NCBI GenBank assembly: GCA_049276455.1
Contig: JBASWL010000224.1
Location: 71,265 to 135,264 of the forward strand
From: Georgfuchsia sp049276455
GTDB lineage: Bacteria > Pseudomonadota > Gammaproteobacteria > Burkholderiales > Rhodocyclaceae
Length of the DNA: 64,000 nt
Direction of reading: 5' to 3'
A program made the position numbers and the translations under genes. Shown piece after piece: positions 16,929-25,469 of the stretch. The notes beneath the pieces are model-generated. The model did not search any database, was not told the DNA's origin, and saw nothing but the letters and a program-made list of their open reading frames with translations. The first letter of the stretch is position 1; each line of letters opens with the position of its first letter.

Positions 16929-17804
16929 ATGTCAATGTTTTCTGCGGCCGGTGGTGTGCCGGAACCAGTCCTGCTCATCACGTTTGCCTCGCTACTGGGC
17001 CTGCTGATCGGCAGCTTCCTCAATGTTGTGATCCATCGTCTGCCGAAGATGATGGAACGCGACTGGCAGTATCAATGTGCCGAATTGCGCGGCGAAGTGC
17101 CGCCGGAAGCCGAAAAATTCACCTTGATTGCCCCGCGCTCGCGTTGTCCGCATTGCCGTCATGCGATTTCGGCGATCGAAAATATTCCCGTCGTCAGCTA
17201 CCTGTTCCTGCAGGGCCGCTGTCGTGAGTGCAAGGTGACAATCAGCCTGCGTTATCCGCTGGTGGAACTGCTGACCGCTGCGCTGTTTGGACTCGCTGCA
17301 TGGCGATTCGGTTACTCTGCCGCGACACTGGGTGCGATGTTTTTTTGCGCTACTGCAGTCGCCCTGACTTTCATCGACTTCGACACCCAGTTGTTGCCCG
17401 ACGATCTGACTCTGCCACTGCTCTGGGCCGGCCTGCTGTTCAATCTGTGGGGCAGCTACACGAACCTGGCCAGTGCGGTGATTGGAGCTATTGCCGGCTA
17501 TCTCTCGCTGTGGTCGGTCTACTGGGGCTTCAAATTGATCACCGGCAAGGAGGGGATGGGCTACGGCGACTTTAAACTGCTCGCCGCCATCGGCGCCTGG
17601 GTCGGTTGGCAGGTGCTGCCCTTGACGATATTGCTCTCTTCTCTTGTCGGCGCACTAGTCGGCATCGCCCTGATCGTGGCGGCGCGTCACGGCCGCAATG
17701 TGCCCATTCCTTTTGGGCCTTATCTCGCAGCGGCGGGTGTCCTTGCCCTGTTCTGGGGAAAACCGCTGACGCAACTTTATTTGGGCAGCGTGCTGCGGGG
17801 TTGA
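16929..17804 (+). CDS. pilD: Prepilin peptidase / N-methyltransferase PilD
   Basis: Cleaves type IV prepilin leader peptides and methylates the new N-terminus; it also serves type II secretion pseudopilins. The product has 291 residues with about eight membrane helices. The N-terminal methylase domain carries the four zinc cysteines (CPHC and CREC). The A24 peptidase aspartates are in FIDFDTQLLPDD and GMGYGDFKLLAA. It is translationally close to pilC. coaE, which often follows, is not here. Confidence 0.96.
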   Translation: MSMFSAAGGVPEPVLLITFASLLGLLIGSFLNVVIHRLPKMMERDWQYQCAELRGEVPPEAEKFTLIAPRSRCPHCRHAISAIENIPVVSYLFLQGRCRECKVTISLRYPLVELLTAALFGLAAWRFGYSAATLGAMFFCATAVALTFIDFDTQLLPDDLTLPLLWAGLLFNLWGSYTNLASAVIGAIAGYLSLWSVYWGFKLITGKEGMGYGDFKLLAAIGAWVGWQVLPLTILLSSLVGALVGIALIVAARHGRNVPIPFGPYLAAAGVLALFWGKPLTQLYLGSVLRG

Positions 17805-17895
17805 AAGAGCGCCGTCCCGCCCCCATTTGCTCTGCTCGGCGGCGCCTTTTGCCGCAGACCCTTACGCTATAATCCTTCCTTTATTGGGGGCAACC

Positions 17896-18165
17896 ATGCC
17901 TATTTACGCTTATCGCTGTACAGCTTGCGGTTTCGAAAAAGACGTTCTGCAAAAGTTGAGCGACGCACCACTCAACACCTGTCCCGAATGCCAAGCCGCC
18001 AGCTTTGCAAAGCAGTTGACGGCCGCTGGTTTCCAACTCAAGGGCAGCGGCTGGTACGCGACCGACTTCAAGGGCAGCAGCAAGCCGGCAGCAGAATCCA
18101 AGCCCGAAGCTGCCGCGCCGCCTTGTCAAGGTGGTACCGGTACCTGCCCTGCTGCTTGCAGTTGA
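17896..18165 (+). CDS. FmdB family zinc ribbon protein
   Basis: A small 89-residue protein with one zinc ribbon: CTAC near residue 9 and CPEC near residue 33, in the typical FmdB context MPIYAYRCTACGFEKDVLQKL. It ends in a flexible tail rich in Ser, Lys and Ala, then a Cys-containing terminus. FmdB proteins have been proposed to regulate formamidase, but the function of most is unknown. In betaproteobacteria this gene precedes DUF502 and aspS, as here. The start is the ATG before PIYAY. Confidence 0.88.
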   Translation: MPIYAYRCTACGFEKDVLQKLSDAPLNTCPECQAASFAKQLTAAGFQLKGSGWYATDFKGSSKPAAESKPEAAAPPCQGGTGTCPAACS

Positions 18166-18185
18166 CAAATCCCGGCTAGACAGTT

Positions 18186-18812
18186 TTGGCCCTGAAAAAA
18201 TATTTCATCACCGGCCTGTTGATCTGGGTGCCGCTGGCGATCACCCTTTGGGTGCTTGCCATGATCATCCGCACCATGGATCAGTCGCTGCTGCTGCTGC
18301 CGGAAGCGTTGCGCCCCGAGCATCTGATGGGTTTCTACCTGCCCGGTATCGGCGTCGTACTGACGCTGCTTGTGGTTCTCTTCAGTGGCGTCGTGGCGAC
18401 CAACATTGTCGGACAGCGGTTGGTTTTGTTCTGGGAGAGCGTCCTTTCCCGTATTCCGGTTGTCAAATCGGTTTATCACAGCGTCAAGCAAGTCAGTGAC
18501 ACGCTTTTGGGTAGTAGCGGCGAGGGTTTGCGCAAAGTGCTGCTGGTGCGCTATCCGCATCCGGAAGCCTGGTCGATTGCCTTCCAGACCAATGTCCCTG
18601 TCAGCGAAGTTTCCGCTGCATGCGAGGGGGAACTGGTCGGCGTCTTCATTCCGACCGCCCCCAGCCCGGTCAACGGATTTTTCTTTTTTGTACGTAAACG
18701 CGACACGATAGAACTCGATATGAGCGTTGATAGCGCGCTCAAGTACATCATTTCAATGGGTGTGGTCGCTCCGACCACGAAGCATCCCGCCAATCGTACC
18801 CAGAACAAATAG
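18186..18812 (+). CDS. DUF502 family membrane protein
   Basis: A 208-residue protein of the DUF502 family, function unknown. Two membrane helices are clear: about 4-28 (KYFITGLLIWVPLAITLWVL) and about 52-76 (LPGIGVVLTLLVVLFSG). A conserved cytoplasmic domain follows (IPVVKSVYHSVKQVSDTL, then VGVFIPTAPSPVNGFFFFV). No ATG fits; the start appears to be TTG, giving LALKKYFITG. It lies between the fmdB-like gene and aspS in the common order. Confidence 0.88.
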   Translation: MALKKYFITGLLIWVPLAITLWVLAMIIRTMDQSLLLLPEALRPEHLMGFYLPGIGVVLTLLVVLFSGVVATNIVGQRLVLFWESVLSRIPVVKSVYHSVKQVSDTLLGSSGEGLRKVLLVRYPHPEAWSIAFQTNVPVSEVSAACEGELVGVFIPTAPSPVNGFFFFVRKRDTIELDMSVDSALKYIISMGVVAPTTKHPANRTQNK

Positions 18813-18859
18813 CCCCGGCGCTGGCACCGCCTGCGCCTTTTTCATCTCATGGAATCAAT

Positions 18860-20659
18860 ATGCGTACTTACTACTGCGGCCAACTCAATGCCGGACTGAT
18901 TGATCAAACCGTCACCCTCTGCGGCTGGGCTCACCGCCGCCGCGATCATGGCGGCGTCATTTTTATCGACCTGCGCGACCGCGAAGGTCTGGCGCAAGTC
19001 GTCTGCGATCCGGATCGCGCGGAGATGTTCGCGCTGGCAGAAAGTGTGCGCAACGAGTTCGTTCTGCGCGTTACCGGCAAGGTGCGCCACCGCCCGGCCG
19101 GCACCGTGAATGCCAATCTCGCCTCCGGCGAAATCGAAATCCTTTGCCATGAAATCGAAATCCTCAATCCCGCCGTCACGCCGCCCTTCTCGCTTGACGA
19201 TGACAATCTCTCCGAGAACGTGCGCCTGACGCATCGCGTCATCGACCTGCGCCGTCCGCAGATGCAGAAAAACCTGATGTTGCGTTATCGCACCACCATG
19301 GCGTTCCGCCGCTTCCTCGATGCCAACGGCTTTATCGATATCGAAACGCCAATGTTGACCAAGAGTACGCCGGAAGGCGCGCGAGACTATCTGGTGCCGT
19401 CGCGTGTGCAGCCGGGGCAGTTCTTCGCTCTGCCGCAATCACCACAACTGTTCAAGCAGTTGCTGATGGTGGCTGGCTACGACCGCTACTACCAGATCGT
19501 CAAATGCTTCCGCGACGAAGACCTGCGTGCCGACCGCCAGCCTGAATTCACCCAGGTCGATATTGAAACCTCGTTCATGGACGAGCACCGGATCATGGCC
19601 CTGATGGAGGCAATGATCCGCGAGGTGTTCAAGGAAGCGCTTGACGTCGAACTGCCAAATCCCTTCCCGCGCATGAGCTATGGCGAAGCCATGCAGCGTT
19701 ACGGTTCCGACAAGCCCGATCTGCGCGTGACGCTGGAACTGGTTGATGTCACCGATGCCGTAACCGATGTCGCCTTCAAGGTGTTCAGCGGCCCTGCCAC
19801 CTCAGGTGGTCGCGTCGCAGCCCTGCGTATTCCGAACGGTGCCAGCCTGACCCGCAGCGAGATTGACGGCTACGCCGAATTCGTCAAGATCTACGGCGCC
19901 AAGGGTCTGGCCTATATCAAGGTCAACGATGCATCGAAGCTTAACGAGGAAGGCCTGCAATCGCCCATCGTCAAGAACCTCCACGCAGATGCGCTCAAGG
20001 CCATCGTCGAGCGCACTGGTGCACAAAGCGGCGACCTTATATTCTTTGGCGCCGACAAGACCAAGATCGTCAATGACGCCATCGGTGCCCTGCGCATCAA
20101 GCTCGGCCACGAGAAGGGCCATCTCAACGGCAAGGCTTGGGAACCACTCTGGGTGGTGGATTTCCCCATGTTCGAATACGACGAGGAGGGCAAGCGCTGG
20201 AATGCCTGCCATCATCCATTCACCGCGCCCAAAGACGGTCACGATGATTTTCTCGAAACCGATCCGGGCAAGTGTCTGGCCAAGGCCTACGACCTTGCCC
20301 TGAACGGCTCGGAAATCGGCGGCGGCTCTGTCCGTATCCATCGCGAGGAAGTGCAGAGCAAGGTGTTCCGCGCGCTCGGCATTGGCGCCGAGGAGGCGCA
20401 GCTCAAGTTCGGCTTCCTGCTTGATGCCCTCAAGTATGGCGCGCCGCCGCACGGCGGCCTCGCCTTCGGCCTCGATCGCATCGTCACCATGATGACCGGC
20501 GCCGAGTCGATCCGCGACGTGATCGCCTTCCCCAAGACCCAGCGCGCGCAATGTCTGCTCACCAATGCGCCGTCGCCGGTCGACGAAAAGCAGCTGCGTG
20601 AATTGCATATCCGCCTGCGGCAGAAGGTGGAAACGCAGGTCGAAGTCGAAAAATCCTGA
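18860..20659 (+). CDS. aspS: Aspartyl-tRNA synthetase
   Basis: A class II synthetase of 599 residues, the full bacterial length. It shows the N-terminal OB-fold anticodon-binding domain (TLCGWAHRRRDHGGVIFIDLRD), the catalytic core with motif 2 (FRDEDLRADRQPEFTQVDIE), the GAD insertion domain at about 300-420, and motif 3 (GGLAFGLDRIVTMM). nudB begins 20 bases after it. Confidence 0.97.
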   Translation: MRTYYCGQLNAGLIDQTVTLCGWAHRRRDHGGVIFIDLRDREGLAQVVCDPDRAEMFALAESVRNEFVLRVTGKVRHRPAGTVNANLASGEIEILCHEIEILNPAVTPPFSLDDDNLSENVRLTHRVIDLRRPQMQKNLMLRYRTTMAFRRFLDANGFIDIETPMLTKSTPEGARDYLVPSRVQPGQFFALPQSPQLFKQLLMVAGYDRYYQIVKCFRDEDLRADRQPEFTQVDIETSFMDEHRIMALMEAMIREVFKEALDVELPNPFPRMSYGEAMQRYGSDKPDLRVTLELVDVTDAVTDVAFKVFSGPATSGGRVAALRIPNGASLTRSEIDGYAEFVKIYGAKGLAYIKVNDASKLNEEGLQSPIVKNLHADALKAIVERTGAQSGDLIFFGADKTKIVNDAIGALRIKLGHEKGHLNGKAWEPLWVVDFPMFEYDEEGKRWNACHHPFTAPKDGHDDFLETDPGKCLAKAYDLALNGSEIGGGSVRIHREEVQSKVFRALGIGAEEAQLKFGFLLDALKYGAPPHGGLAFGLDRIVTMMTGAESIRDVIAFPKTQRAQCLLTNAPSPVDEKQLRELHIRLRQKVETQVEVEKS

Positions 20660-20678
20660 GCAATGCGGCAAGCCCGGT

Positions 20679-21122
20679 ATGAAATACAAAATACCGGTCT
20701 CCGTGCTCGTGGTGATTCACACCCCCACGCTCGAAGTGCTACTACTGGAGCGCGCCAGACACCCTGGGTTCTGGCAATCGGTCACGGGCAGTATTGAAGA
20801 AGGCGAAGTGCTGCCTGAAACAGCGCGGCGCGAAGTGCTGGAGGAAACCGGCATCGAGGCGCCCGCGAGCGATTTCGTGGCATGGAATGTTGTCAACAAC
20901 TTCCGCATCTCGCTCTTGCCGGAGCGCTTCGCACCGGGTGTTACCCATAATCGGGAAAACGTTTTCAGCCTGTGCGTGCCTTCAGCGATGCCGATACAAC
21001 TGGCGCCCGACGAGCACCTTGCCTATCGCTGGCTGCCCTGGCGCGAAGCGGCAGCGGAATGTTTCTCGTGGACCAACCGCGATGCCATCCTCATGCTGCC
21101 TTTGCAGCAAGCAACTCCTTGA
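20679..21122 (+). CDS. nudB: Dihydroneopterin triphosphate diphosphatase NudB
   Basis: A Nudix hydrolase of 147 residues that in E. coli removes pyrophosphate from dihydroneopterin triphosphate in folate synthesis. The Nudix box is GSIEEGEVLPETARREVLEE at about 36-55, followed by TGI. The position right after aspS is typical of nudB. The start is the ATG before KYKIPVSVLVVIHT. Its 3' end overlaps by 32 bases the convergent Cys-rich gene. Confidence 0.92.
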   Translation: MKYKIPVSVLVVIHTPTLEVLLLERARHPGFWQSVTGSIEEGEVLPETARREVLEETGIEAPASDFVAWNVVNNFRISLLPERFAPGVTHNRENVFSLCVPSAMPIQLAPDEHLAYRWLPWREAAAECFSWTNRDAILMLPLQQATP

Positions 21123-21279
21123 GGCATTGGGGGCAGTAGCAGCCCCCCGCTTCGGCGCCGGCATCGGCCAGTACCGGCAACGCCATGCACCAGCAGGTTT
21201 TTTCACCCGTTTTCGCGCCACAACGAAACTCGACACCGCACTTCGGGCAGCGGTTGTTTTCATGCATTTCAGAAGACAT
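21091..21279 (-). CDS. Cysteine-rich CWC family protein
   Basis: A 62-residue protein with eight cysteines, in the pattern RCPKCGVEFRCGA, then TCWCMALP, then GCYCPQCLKE. This is the cysteine-rich CWC family, presumably metal-binding, with no known function. An alternative ATG lies four codons downstream. It converges on nudB with a 32-base overlap, and its 5' side faces the heat-shock promoter of the hsp20 gene. Confidence 0.85.
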   Translation of the reverse strand: MSSEMHENNRCPKCGVEFRCGAKTGEKTCWCMALPVLADAGAEAGGCYCPQCLKELLAAKAA

Positions 21280-21327
21280 GGCGGAGATTGTGGATGCAAA
21301 TGTTCGCGAGGGCAAGGGGCTCCAGCA

Positions 21328-21355
21328 CTTGAAAATTTGCGGGGCATCCCGATCT
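21328..21355 (+). promoter_or_regulatory. Heat-shock (sigma-32 type) promoter upstream of hsp20
   Basis: CTTGAAA at 21328-21334 and CCCGATCT at 21348-21355 are separated by 13 bases. This matches the sigma-32 consensus (CTTGAAA, 11-16 bases, CCCCATNT) at all seven -35 positions and seven of eight -10 positions. It lies 53 bases before the small heat shock protein gene. Confidence 0.75.
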
Positions 21356-21408
21356 ATCCGGTACGCGGCAATGACGCCGCACCCATTAACTGAAACAAGG
21401 AGAAACAC

Positions 21409-21822
21409 ATGAGCAACCTGAAACGCTATGATCCGTTTGACGATCTGTTTCGTGGTTTTTTCGTGCGCCCCGTGGATTTCGGCCAGGGCCACGAAGCGCC
21501 CGAGATGCGTGTCGATGTGAAAGAGGACGAAAAGTCCTACCAGGTTCATGCCGAGTTACCGGGAGTAAACAAGGAAGATATTCACGTCGATATTGATGGT
21601 GCCATAGTGGCAATCAGCGCCGAACGCAAGCAGGAAAAGGAAGTTAATGAAGGCAACCGTTTATTGCGTACCGAGCGCTACTTTGGCAAGGTGTCACGCA
21701 GTTTCCAGCTGGCGCAGGAAATCGACGAAAGTCAGACCGTCGCCAAGTACAGCGATGGTGTGCTGGAACTGACACTGCCGAAGAAGGCCGCTGTGCAGGC
21801 CAAACGCATCAATATCCAGTAA
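21409..21822 (+). CDS. Small heat shock protein, Hsp20/alpha-crystallin family
   Basis: A 137-residue holdase chaperone that keeps unfolding proteins soluble. The alpha-crystallin domain spans about 30-125 (MRVDVKEDEKSYQVHAELPG through YSDGVLELTLPKK), with the conserved A-x-x-x-n-G-v-L box near the end as KYSDGVLEL. An AAGGAG ribosome binding site precedes the ATG. A sigma-32-type promoter lies upstream and a hairpin terminator follows, so this is a single-gene heat-shock unit. Confidence 0.95.
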   Translation: MSNLKRYDPFDDLFRGFFVRPVDFGQGHEAPEMRVDVKEDEKSYQVHAELPGVNKEDIHVDIDGAIVAISAERKQEKEVNEGNRLLRTERYFGKVSRSFQLAQEIDESQTVAKYSDGVLELTLPKKAAVQAKRINIQ

Positions 21823-21840
21823 GCAGTAAGCGATAACTCA

Positions 21841-21870
21841 GGGCACGTAGCTGACTGCGCGTGCCCTTTT
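21841..21870 (+). terminator. Intrinsic terminator of hsp20
   Basis: The arms GGGCACG and CGTGCCC form a stem followed by TTTT, 18 bases after the hsp20 stop codon. Confidence 0.75.
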
Positions 21871-21927
21871 CCTGCCGGCGCGGATAAAATGCTGGCTTCG
21901 ATCGTTTAAGAAGCCCGCTATCCCACT

Positions 21928-22812
21928 ATGACACCAAAGATTCAGCCGCAGGACAAGGCTGCGATCCTCGCCGAGGCGCTGCCCTACATCAAGCGCTTCC
22001 ACGGCAAGACTATCGTCGTCAAATACGGCGGCAATGCCATGACCGACGAAAAGCTCAAGCACAGCTTTGCCCGCGACGTTGTGCTCCTGAAACTGGTTGG
22101 CATGAACCCCGTGGTGGTGCATGGCGGCGGCCCCCAGATCGACGACATGCTCAAGCGTGTCGGCAAGGAGGGGCATTTCATTCAGGGCATGCGCGTAACC
22201 GATGCAGAGACCATGTCAGTAGTGGAAATGGTGCTCGGTGGCCAGGTCAACAAAGAGATCGTCAGCCTCATCAATCAGCACGGAGGCAAGGCCGTCGGCC
22301 TCACCGGCAAGGACGGCAACCTGATCCGCGCCCAGAAACTGCTGATGCCGAGCAAGGAAAACTCAGCGCAGATGATCGATCTGGGGCAGGTCGGCGACAT
22401 CGTGGCTATTGATCCCGCGCTGATTGCACTGCTCGACAGCGGCGCTTTCATTCCCGTCATTGCACCGATCGGTGTCGGCGAGAACAACGAAACCTACAAC
22501 ATAAATGCCGATGTCGTCGCTGGAAAGATCGCCGAAATCCTCAAGGCCGAGAAGCTGGTACTGCTGACCAATACGCCTGGCGTACTGGACGAAGACGGCA
22601 AGTTGATTACCGGCATAACGCCCAAGCAGATCGATGACATGGTCGCCGACAGCACGCTGTCCGGTGGCATGCTGCCAAAGATCAGTTCTGCGCTGGATGC
22701 AGCGCGCAGTGGAGTAAAAAGCGTGCACATCATCGATGGCCGCGTTGAACATGCACTGCTACTGGAGATATTGACCGACCAAGGCGTTGGCACCTTGATC
22801 AAATCCAAATAA
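21928..22812 (+). CDS. argB: Acetylglutamate kinase
   Basis: The second step of arginine synthesis: phosphorylation of N-acetylglutamate. The 294-residue product has the amino acid kinase fold: VVKYGGNAM at about 31-39, VVHGGGPQID, and GGMLPKISSALDAARSG near the C-terminus. It lacks an obvious N-terminal extension beyond the short segment found in feedback-sensitive enzymes, so arginine control cannot be judged. slmA follows 28 bases later. Confidence 0.97.
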   Translation: MTPKIQPQDKAAILAEALPYIKRFHGKTIVVKYGGNAMTDEKLKHSFARDVVLLKLVGMNPVVVHGGGPQIDDMLKRVGKEGHFIQGMRVTDAETMSVVEMVLGGQVNKEIVSLINQHGGKAVGLTGKDGNLIRAQKLLMPSKENSAQMIDLGQVGDIVAIDPALIALLDSGAFIPVIAPIGVGENNETYNINADVVAGKIAEILKAEKLVLLTNTPGVLDEDGKLITGITPKQIDDMVADSTLSGGMLPKISSALDAARSGVKSVHIIDGRVEHALLLEILTDQGVGTLIKSK

Positions 22813-22839
22813 GCGCCAGCGTCAAAAAGGGGGAACAAA

Positions 22840-23415
22840 ATGACCGCGAAACCGGGTGAGCGCAAGCTCCAGATACTGCAAACCATCGCCACCATGCTGG
22901 AAAATCCAGCGGGAGAAAAGGTCACCACAGCGCTCCTGGCTGCCAAACTGGATGTTTCGGAAGCAGCGCTTTACCGCCATTTCGCCAGCAAGGCGCAGAT
23001 GTACGAGGGACTCATCGAGTTCATCGAAAACGGCATTTTTTCGGTGCTGAACCAGATCAGTGTGGATGAGGAATCCGGCCTGAGGCAAGTGGAACTGATA
23101 GTCGCTACCGCCCTGCGCTTCGCACAAAAAAATCGCGGCCTGACGCGGGTGCTGGTTGGCGACGCATTGGTGCATGAAAGCCCGCGCCTGCAAGTGCGCA
23201 TCAATCAGGTCACTGATCGCATCGAAGCGTCGCTGAAGCAAAGCCTGCGTATTGCCGTAACGCAGGGAAAGTTACAGGCTGGGCACGACGTCGGCGTTCA
23301 CGCATCAGTACTGGTGAACTATGTCATCGGTCGCTGGCACCGCTTCGTCAAGAGCGGATTCAAGCTCGACCCCATGGACCAGTGGGAACAACATTGGTTA
23401 TTGCTAAAACAATAA
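22840..23415 (+). CDS. slmA: Nucleoid occlusion factor SlmA (TetR family)
   Basis: A 191-residue TetR-type DNA-binding protein. SlmA binds specific chromosomal sites and blocks FtsZ assembly over the nucleoid. The helix-turn-helix is at about 25-65 (VTTALLAAKLDVSEAALYRHFASKAQMYEGL), a canonical SlmA sequence, and the C-terminal WHRFVKSGFKLDP stretch matches the family. AAGGGGG lies nine bases before the ATG. The argB-slmA order is conserved in betaproteobacteria. Confidence 0.93.
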   Translation: MTAKPGERKLQILQTIATMLENPAGEKVTTALLAAKLDVSEAALYRHFASKAQMYEGLIEFIENGIFSVLNQISVDEESGLRQVELIVATALRFAQKNRGLTRVLVGDALVHESPRLQVRINQVTDRIEASLKQSLRIAVTQGKLQAGHDVGVHASVLVNYVIGRWHRFVKSGFKLDPMDQWEQHWLLLKQ

Positions 23416-23444
23416 CCAGTTGGATCAATCTGAACCCTTGCCTA

Positions 23445-23467
23445 CCCCCTCTCCAAGGAAGAGGGGG
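23445..23467. terminator. Hairpin between slmA and hemB
   Basis: CCCCCTCT and AGAGGGGG pair around a seven-base loop, between two convergent genes. There is no clear U tract, so it may be a repeat element as much as a terminator. Confidence 0.45.
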
Positions 23468-23497
23468 ATTACTGGGCCGTAGCGACAGGATTGCAGC

Positions 23498-24499
23498 TCA
23501 AGACTGAAGTAGCTGGGCCGCTTCCAGTGCGAAGTAGGTCAGGATGCCGTCGGCGCCGGCGCGCTTGCAGGACAACAGCGCTTCGAGCAGACAGGCATCG
23601 CGATCGAGCCAGCCATTGGCGAAGGCGGCCTGCAGCATCGCGTATTCGCCGCTGACCTGATAGACGTAGGTCGGTGCGCCGAATTCTTCCTTTACCCGGC
23701 GCACGATATCGAGGTAAGGCAGGCCGGGCTTGATCATCACCATGTCGGCGCCTTCCTCCAGATCAAGCGCCACTTCGCGCAGAGCCTCGTCGGAATTACC
23801 CGGATCCATCTGGTAAGTGCGCTTGTCGCCCTTGCCCAGGTTCGCGGCGGAACCCAGGGCATCGCGGAACGGACCGTAGAAACTCGACGCGTATTTGGCC
23901 GAATAGGCCAGGATGCGAGTGTGGATATGGCGTTCGGCATCGAGCGCCCTGCGGATATTCCCGATGCGGCCATCCATCATGTCCGAAGGCGCCACCACAT
24001 CGACGCCGGCAGCGGCATGGCAAAGCGCCTGTTTCGTCAGCGCTTCAATGGTTTCGTCGTTAAGTACATAGCCGGCGGCATCGATCAGGCCATCCTGTCC
24101 ATGGCTGGTATAGGGATCAAGCGCCACGTCCGTAATAACGCCAAGTTCCGGGAATTCCTTTTTCAAGCGCGCCACCACGGTCGGCACCAGTCCTTCGGGA
24201 TTCCATGCTTCTTCGGCACCAAGCGTTTTTTTCCCGCTATCAATCACCGGGAACAGGGCAATGGCTGGAACCCCGAGCTTGAGCGTGCGTTCCGCAACCG
24301 GCAGCAACCGATCCAGCGAGTACCGATCGACGCCAGGCATCGATGCCACCGGTTCGGTCTTTTCCTTGCCTTCCAGTACGAACACTGGATAAATAAAATC
24401 AGCCGGCGTCAGCACAGTTTCGCGCATCATGCGGCGTGAAAACTCGTCGCGGCGCATACGCCGCATCCTGATTGACGGGAATGTCCCTGTTGTCTTCAT
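23498..24499 (-). CDS. hemB: Delta-aminolevulinic acid dehydratase (porphobilinogen synthase)
   Basis: Joins two 5-aminolevulinates into porphobilinogen in haem synthesis. The product has 333 residues. The Schiff-base lysines lie in AYSAKYASSFYGPFR and VMIKPGLPYLD. The metal loop reads DVALDPYTSHGQDG, with Asp where zinc-dependent enzymes have Cys, so this is the magnesium-type enzyme. The N-terminus RMRRMRRDEFSRRMMRE is typical of that group. Confidence 0.96.
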   Translation of the reverse strand: MKTTGTFPSIRMRRMRRDEFSRRMMRETVLTPADFIYPVFVLEGKEKTEPVASMPGVDRYSLDRLLPVAERTLKLGVPAIALFPVIDSGKKTLGAEEAWNPEGLVPTVVARLKKEFPELGVITDVALDPYTSHGQDGLIDAAGYVLNDETIEALTKQALCHAAAGVDVVAPSDMMDGRIGNIRRALDAERHIHTRILAYSAKYASSFYGPFRDALGSAANLGKGDKRTYQMDPGNSDEALREVALDLEEGADMVMIKPGLPYLDIVRRVKEEFGAPTYVYQVSGEYAMLQAAFANGWLDRDACLLEALLSCKRAGADGILTYFALEAAQLLQS

Positions 24500-24739
24500 G
24501 GTATGTCGCTAAAATTAATTACGGAACTATTTTACTTGTTTCCTATCTGAGTAAGCAGGTGGCCCTCCGCCATCTCCCGCTGTCCTCCCTAAGCGGGGAC
24601 CTTGATCATAAATCGAGGCATTATGCCCCTGGTTTCCTCCCCTTTTAACCAGGGGCTTGTTTTTTGCGCAAGCGCAATAAACAAGCCCTTTGGGCAAAAT
24701 AATGAGCCATCCCCCTGCCCCTTCCCGAGGAAGGGGCGA
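24500..24739. other. Spacer between engB and hemB with hairpins
   Basis: No coding sequence is seen. GCCCCTGGTT and AACCAGGGGC pair at 24625-24656 and are followed by a T-rich run on the plus strand. A smaller GCCCAAAGGGC hairpin near 24685 has a T-rich run on the minus strand and could end engB. CCCTGCCCCTTCC and GAGGAAGGGG near 24710 form another short inverted repeat. Confidence 0.45.
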
Positions 24740-25357
24740 CTATATCGGCTCGCTACGCTCGTGGTTTTGATCCAGCCATGCGCCAATAGCCGCTTCCGCT
24801 TCGTCCATGCCTGTTTTCTTCAGGCTGGAAAACAACTGCAATGTAATCTTGTCGCCAAACTTTTTCGCCTCTGTCTTTGCGGCGCTTAAGGTCTTGGCCT
24901 GTTCCTGCCGCGTCAGTTTGTCGGCCTTGGTCAGCAGGCAATGTATCGGCTTGCCGGTCGGCGCGAACCAGTTGATCATCTGCTGGTCGAGCAAGGTGAA
25001 CGGTCTCCGCGCATCCATGATCAGCACCAGGCCGGCCAGATTGGGCCGTAGCGTCAGATACTTTTCCAGCAACACCCCCCAATCGCGTTTCACTTGCAAC
25101 GGCACGGCGGCATAACCATATCCGGGCAAATCCACCAAAGCTGCGCCATTCTTCATGCGAAAAACATTAATTAACTGCGTCCGCCCCGGTGTCTTGGACA
25201 CGAAGGCGAGACGTGTGTGGCCGACCAAGGTGTTGATGGCCGAGGATTTGCCGGAGTTCGACCGCCCCGCAAATGCAATTTCAGGCGCAAAGGGAGGCGG
25301 CAAACCTGAGGGATTTGCAACCGAAATCTCAAACTCGGCGTGGCGGAACAGGGACAT
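24740..25357 (-). CDS. engB: Ribosome biogenesis GTP-binding protein YihA/EngB
   Basis: A P-loop GTPase of 205 residues needed for large-subunit assembly. Motifs are G1 GRSNSGKSSAINTL at about 30-43, G3 DLPGYG, and G4 TKADK. The start is the ATG before SLFRHAEFEISV; the frame extends 11 codons further with no similarity. It is divergent from the cytochrome c4 gene, a conserved arrangement in betaproteobacteria. Confidence 0.94.
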   Translation of the reverse strand: MSLFRHAEFEISVANPSGLPPPFAPEIAFAGRSNSGKSSAINTLVGHTRLAFVSKTPGRTQLINVFRMKNGAALVDLPGYGYAAVPLQVKRDWGVLLEKYLTLRPNLAGLVLIMDARRPFTLLDQQMINWFAPTGKPIHCLLTKADKLTRQEQAKTLSAAKTEAKKFGDKITLQLFSSLKKTGMDEAEAAIGAWLDQNHERSEPI

Positions 25358-25469
25358 AAGATGCCAACCATAGTGGCAAACACACGGCAAGTACGGAAGC
25401 GCGTGTGAAAAATTAGGCCGCTAGTATAGAATAAAGCGCTCCAAAAACCGCCCATTATCAGGAGCGCCC

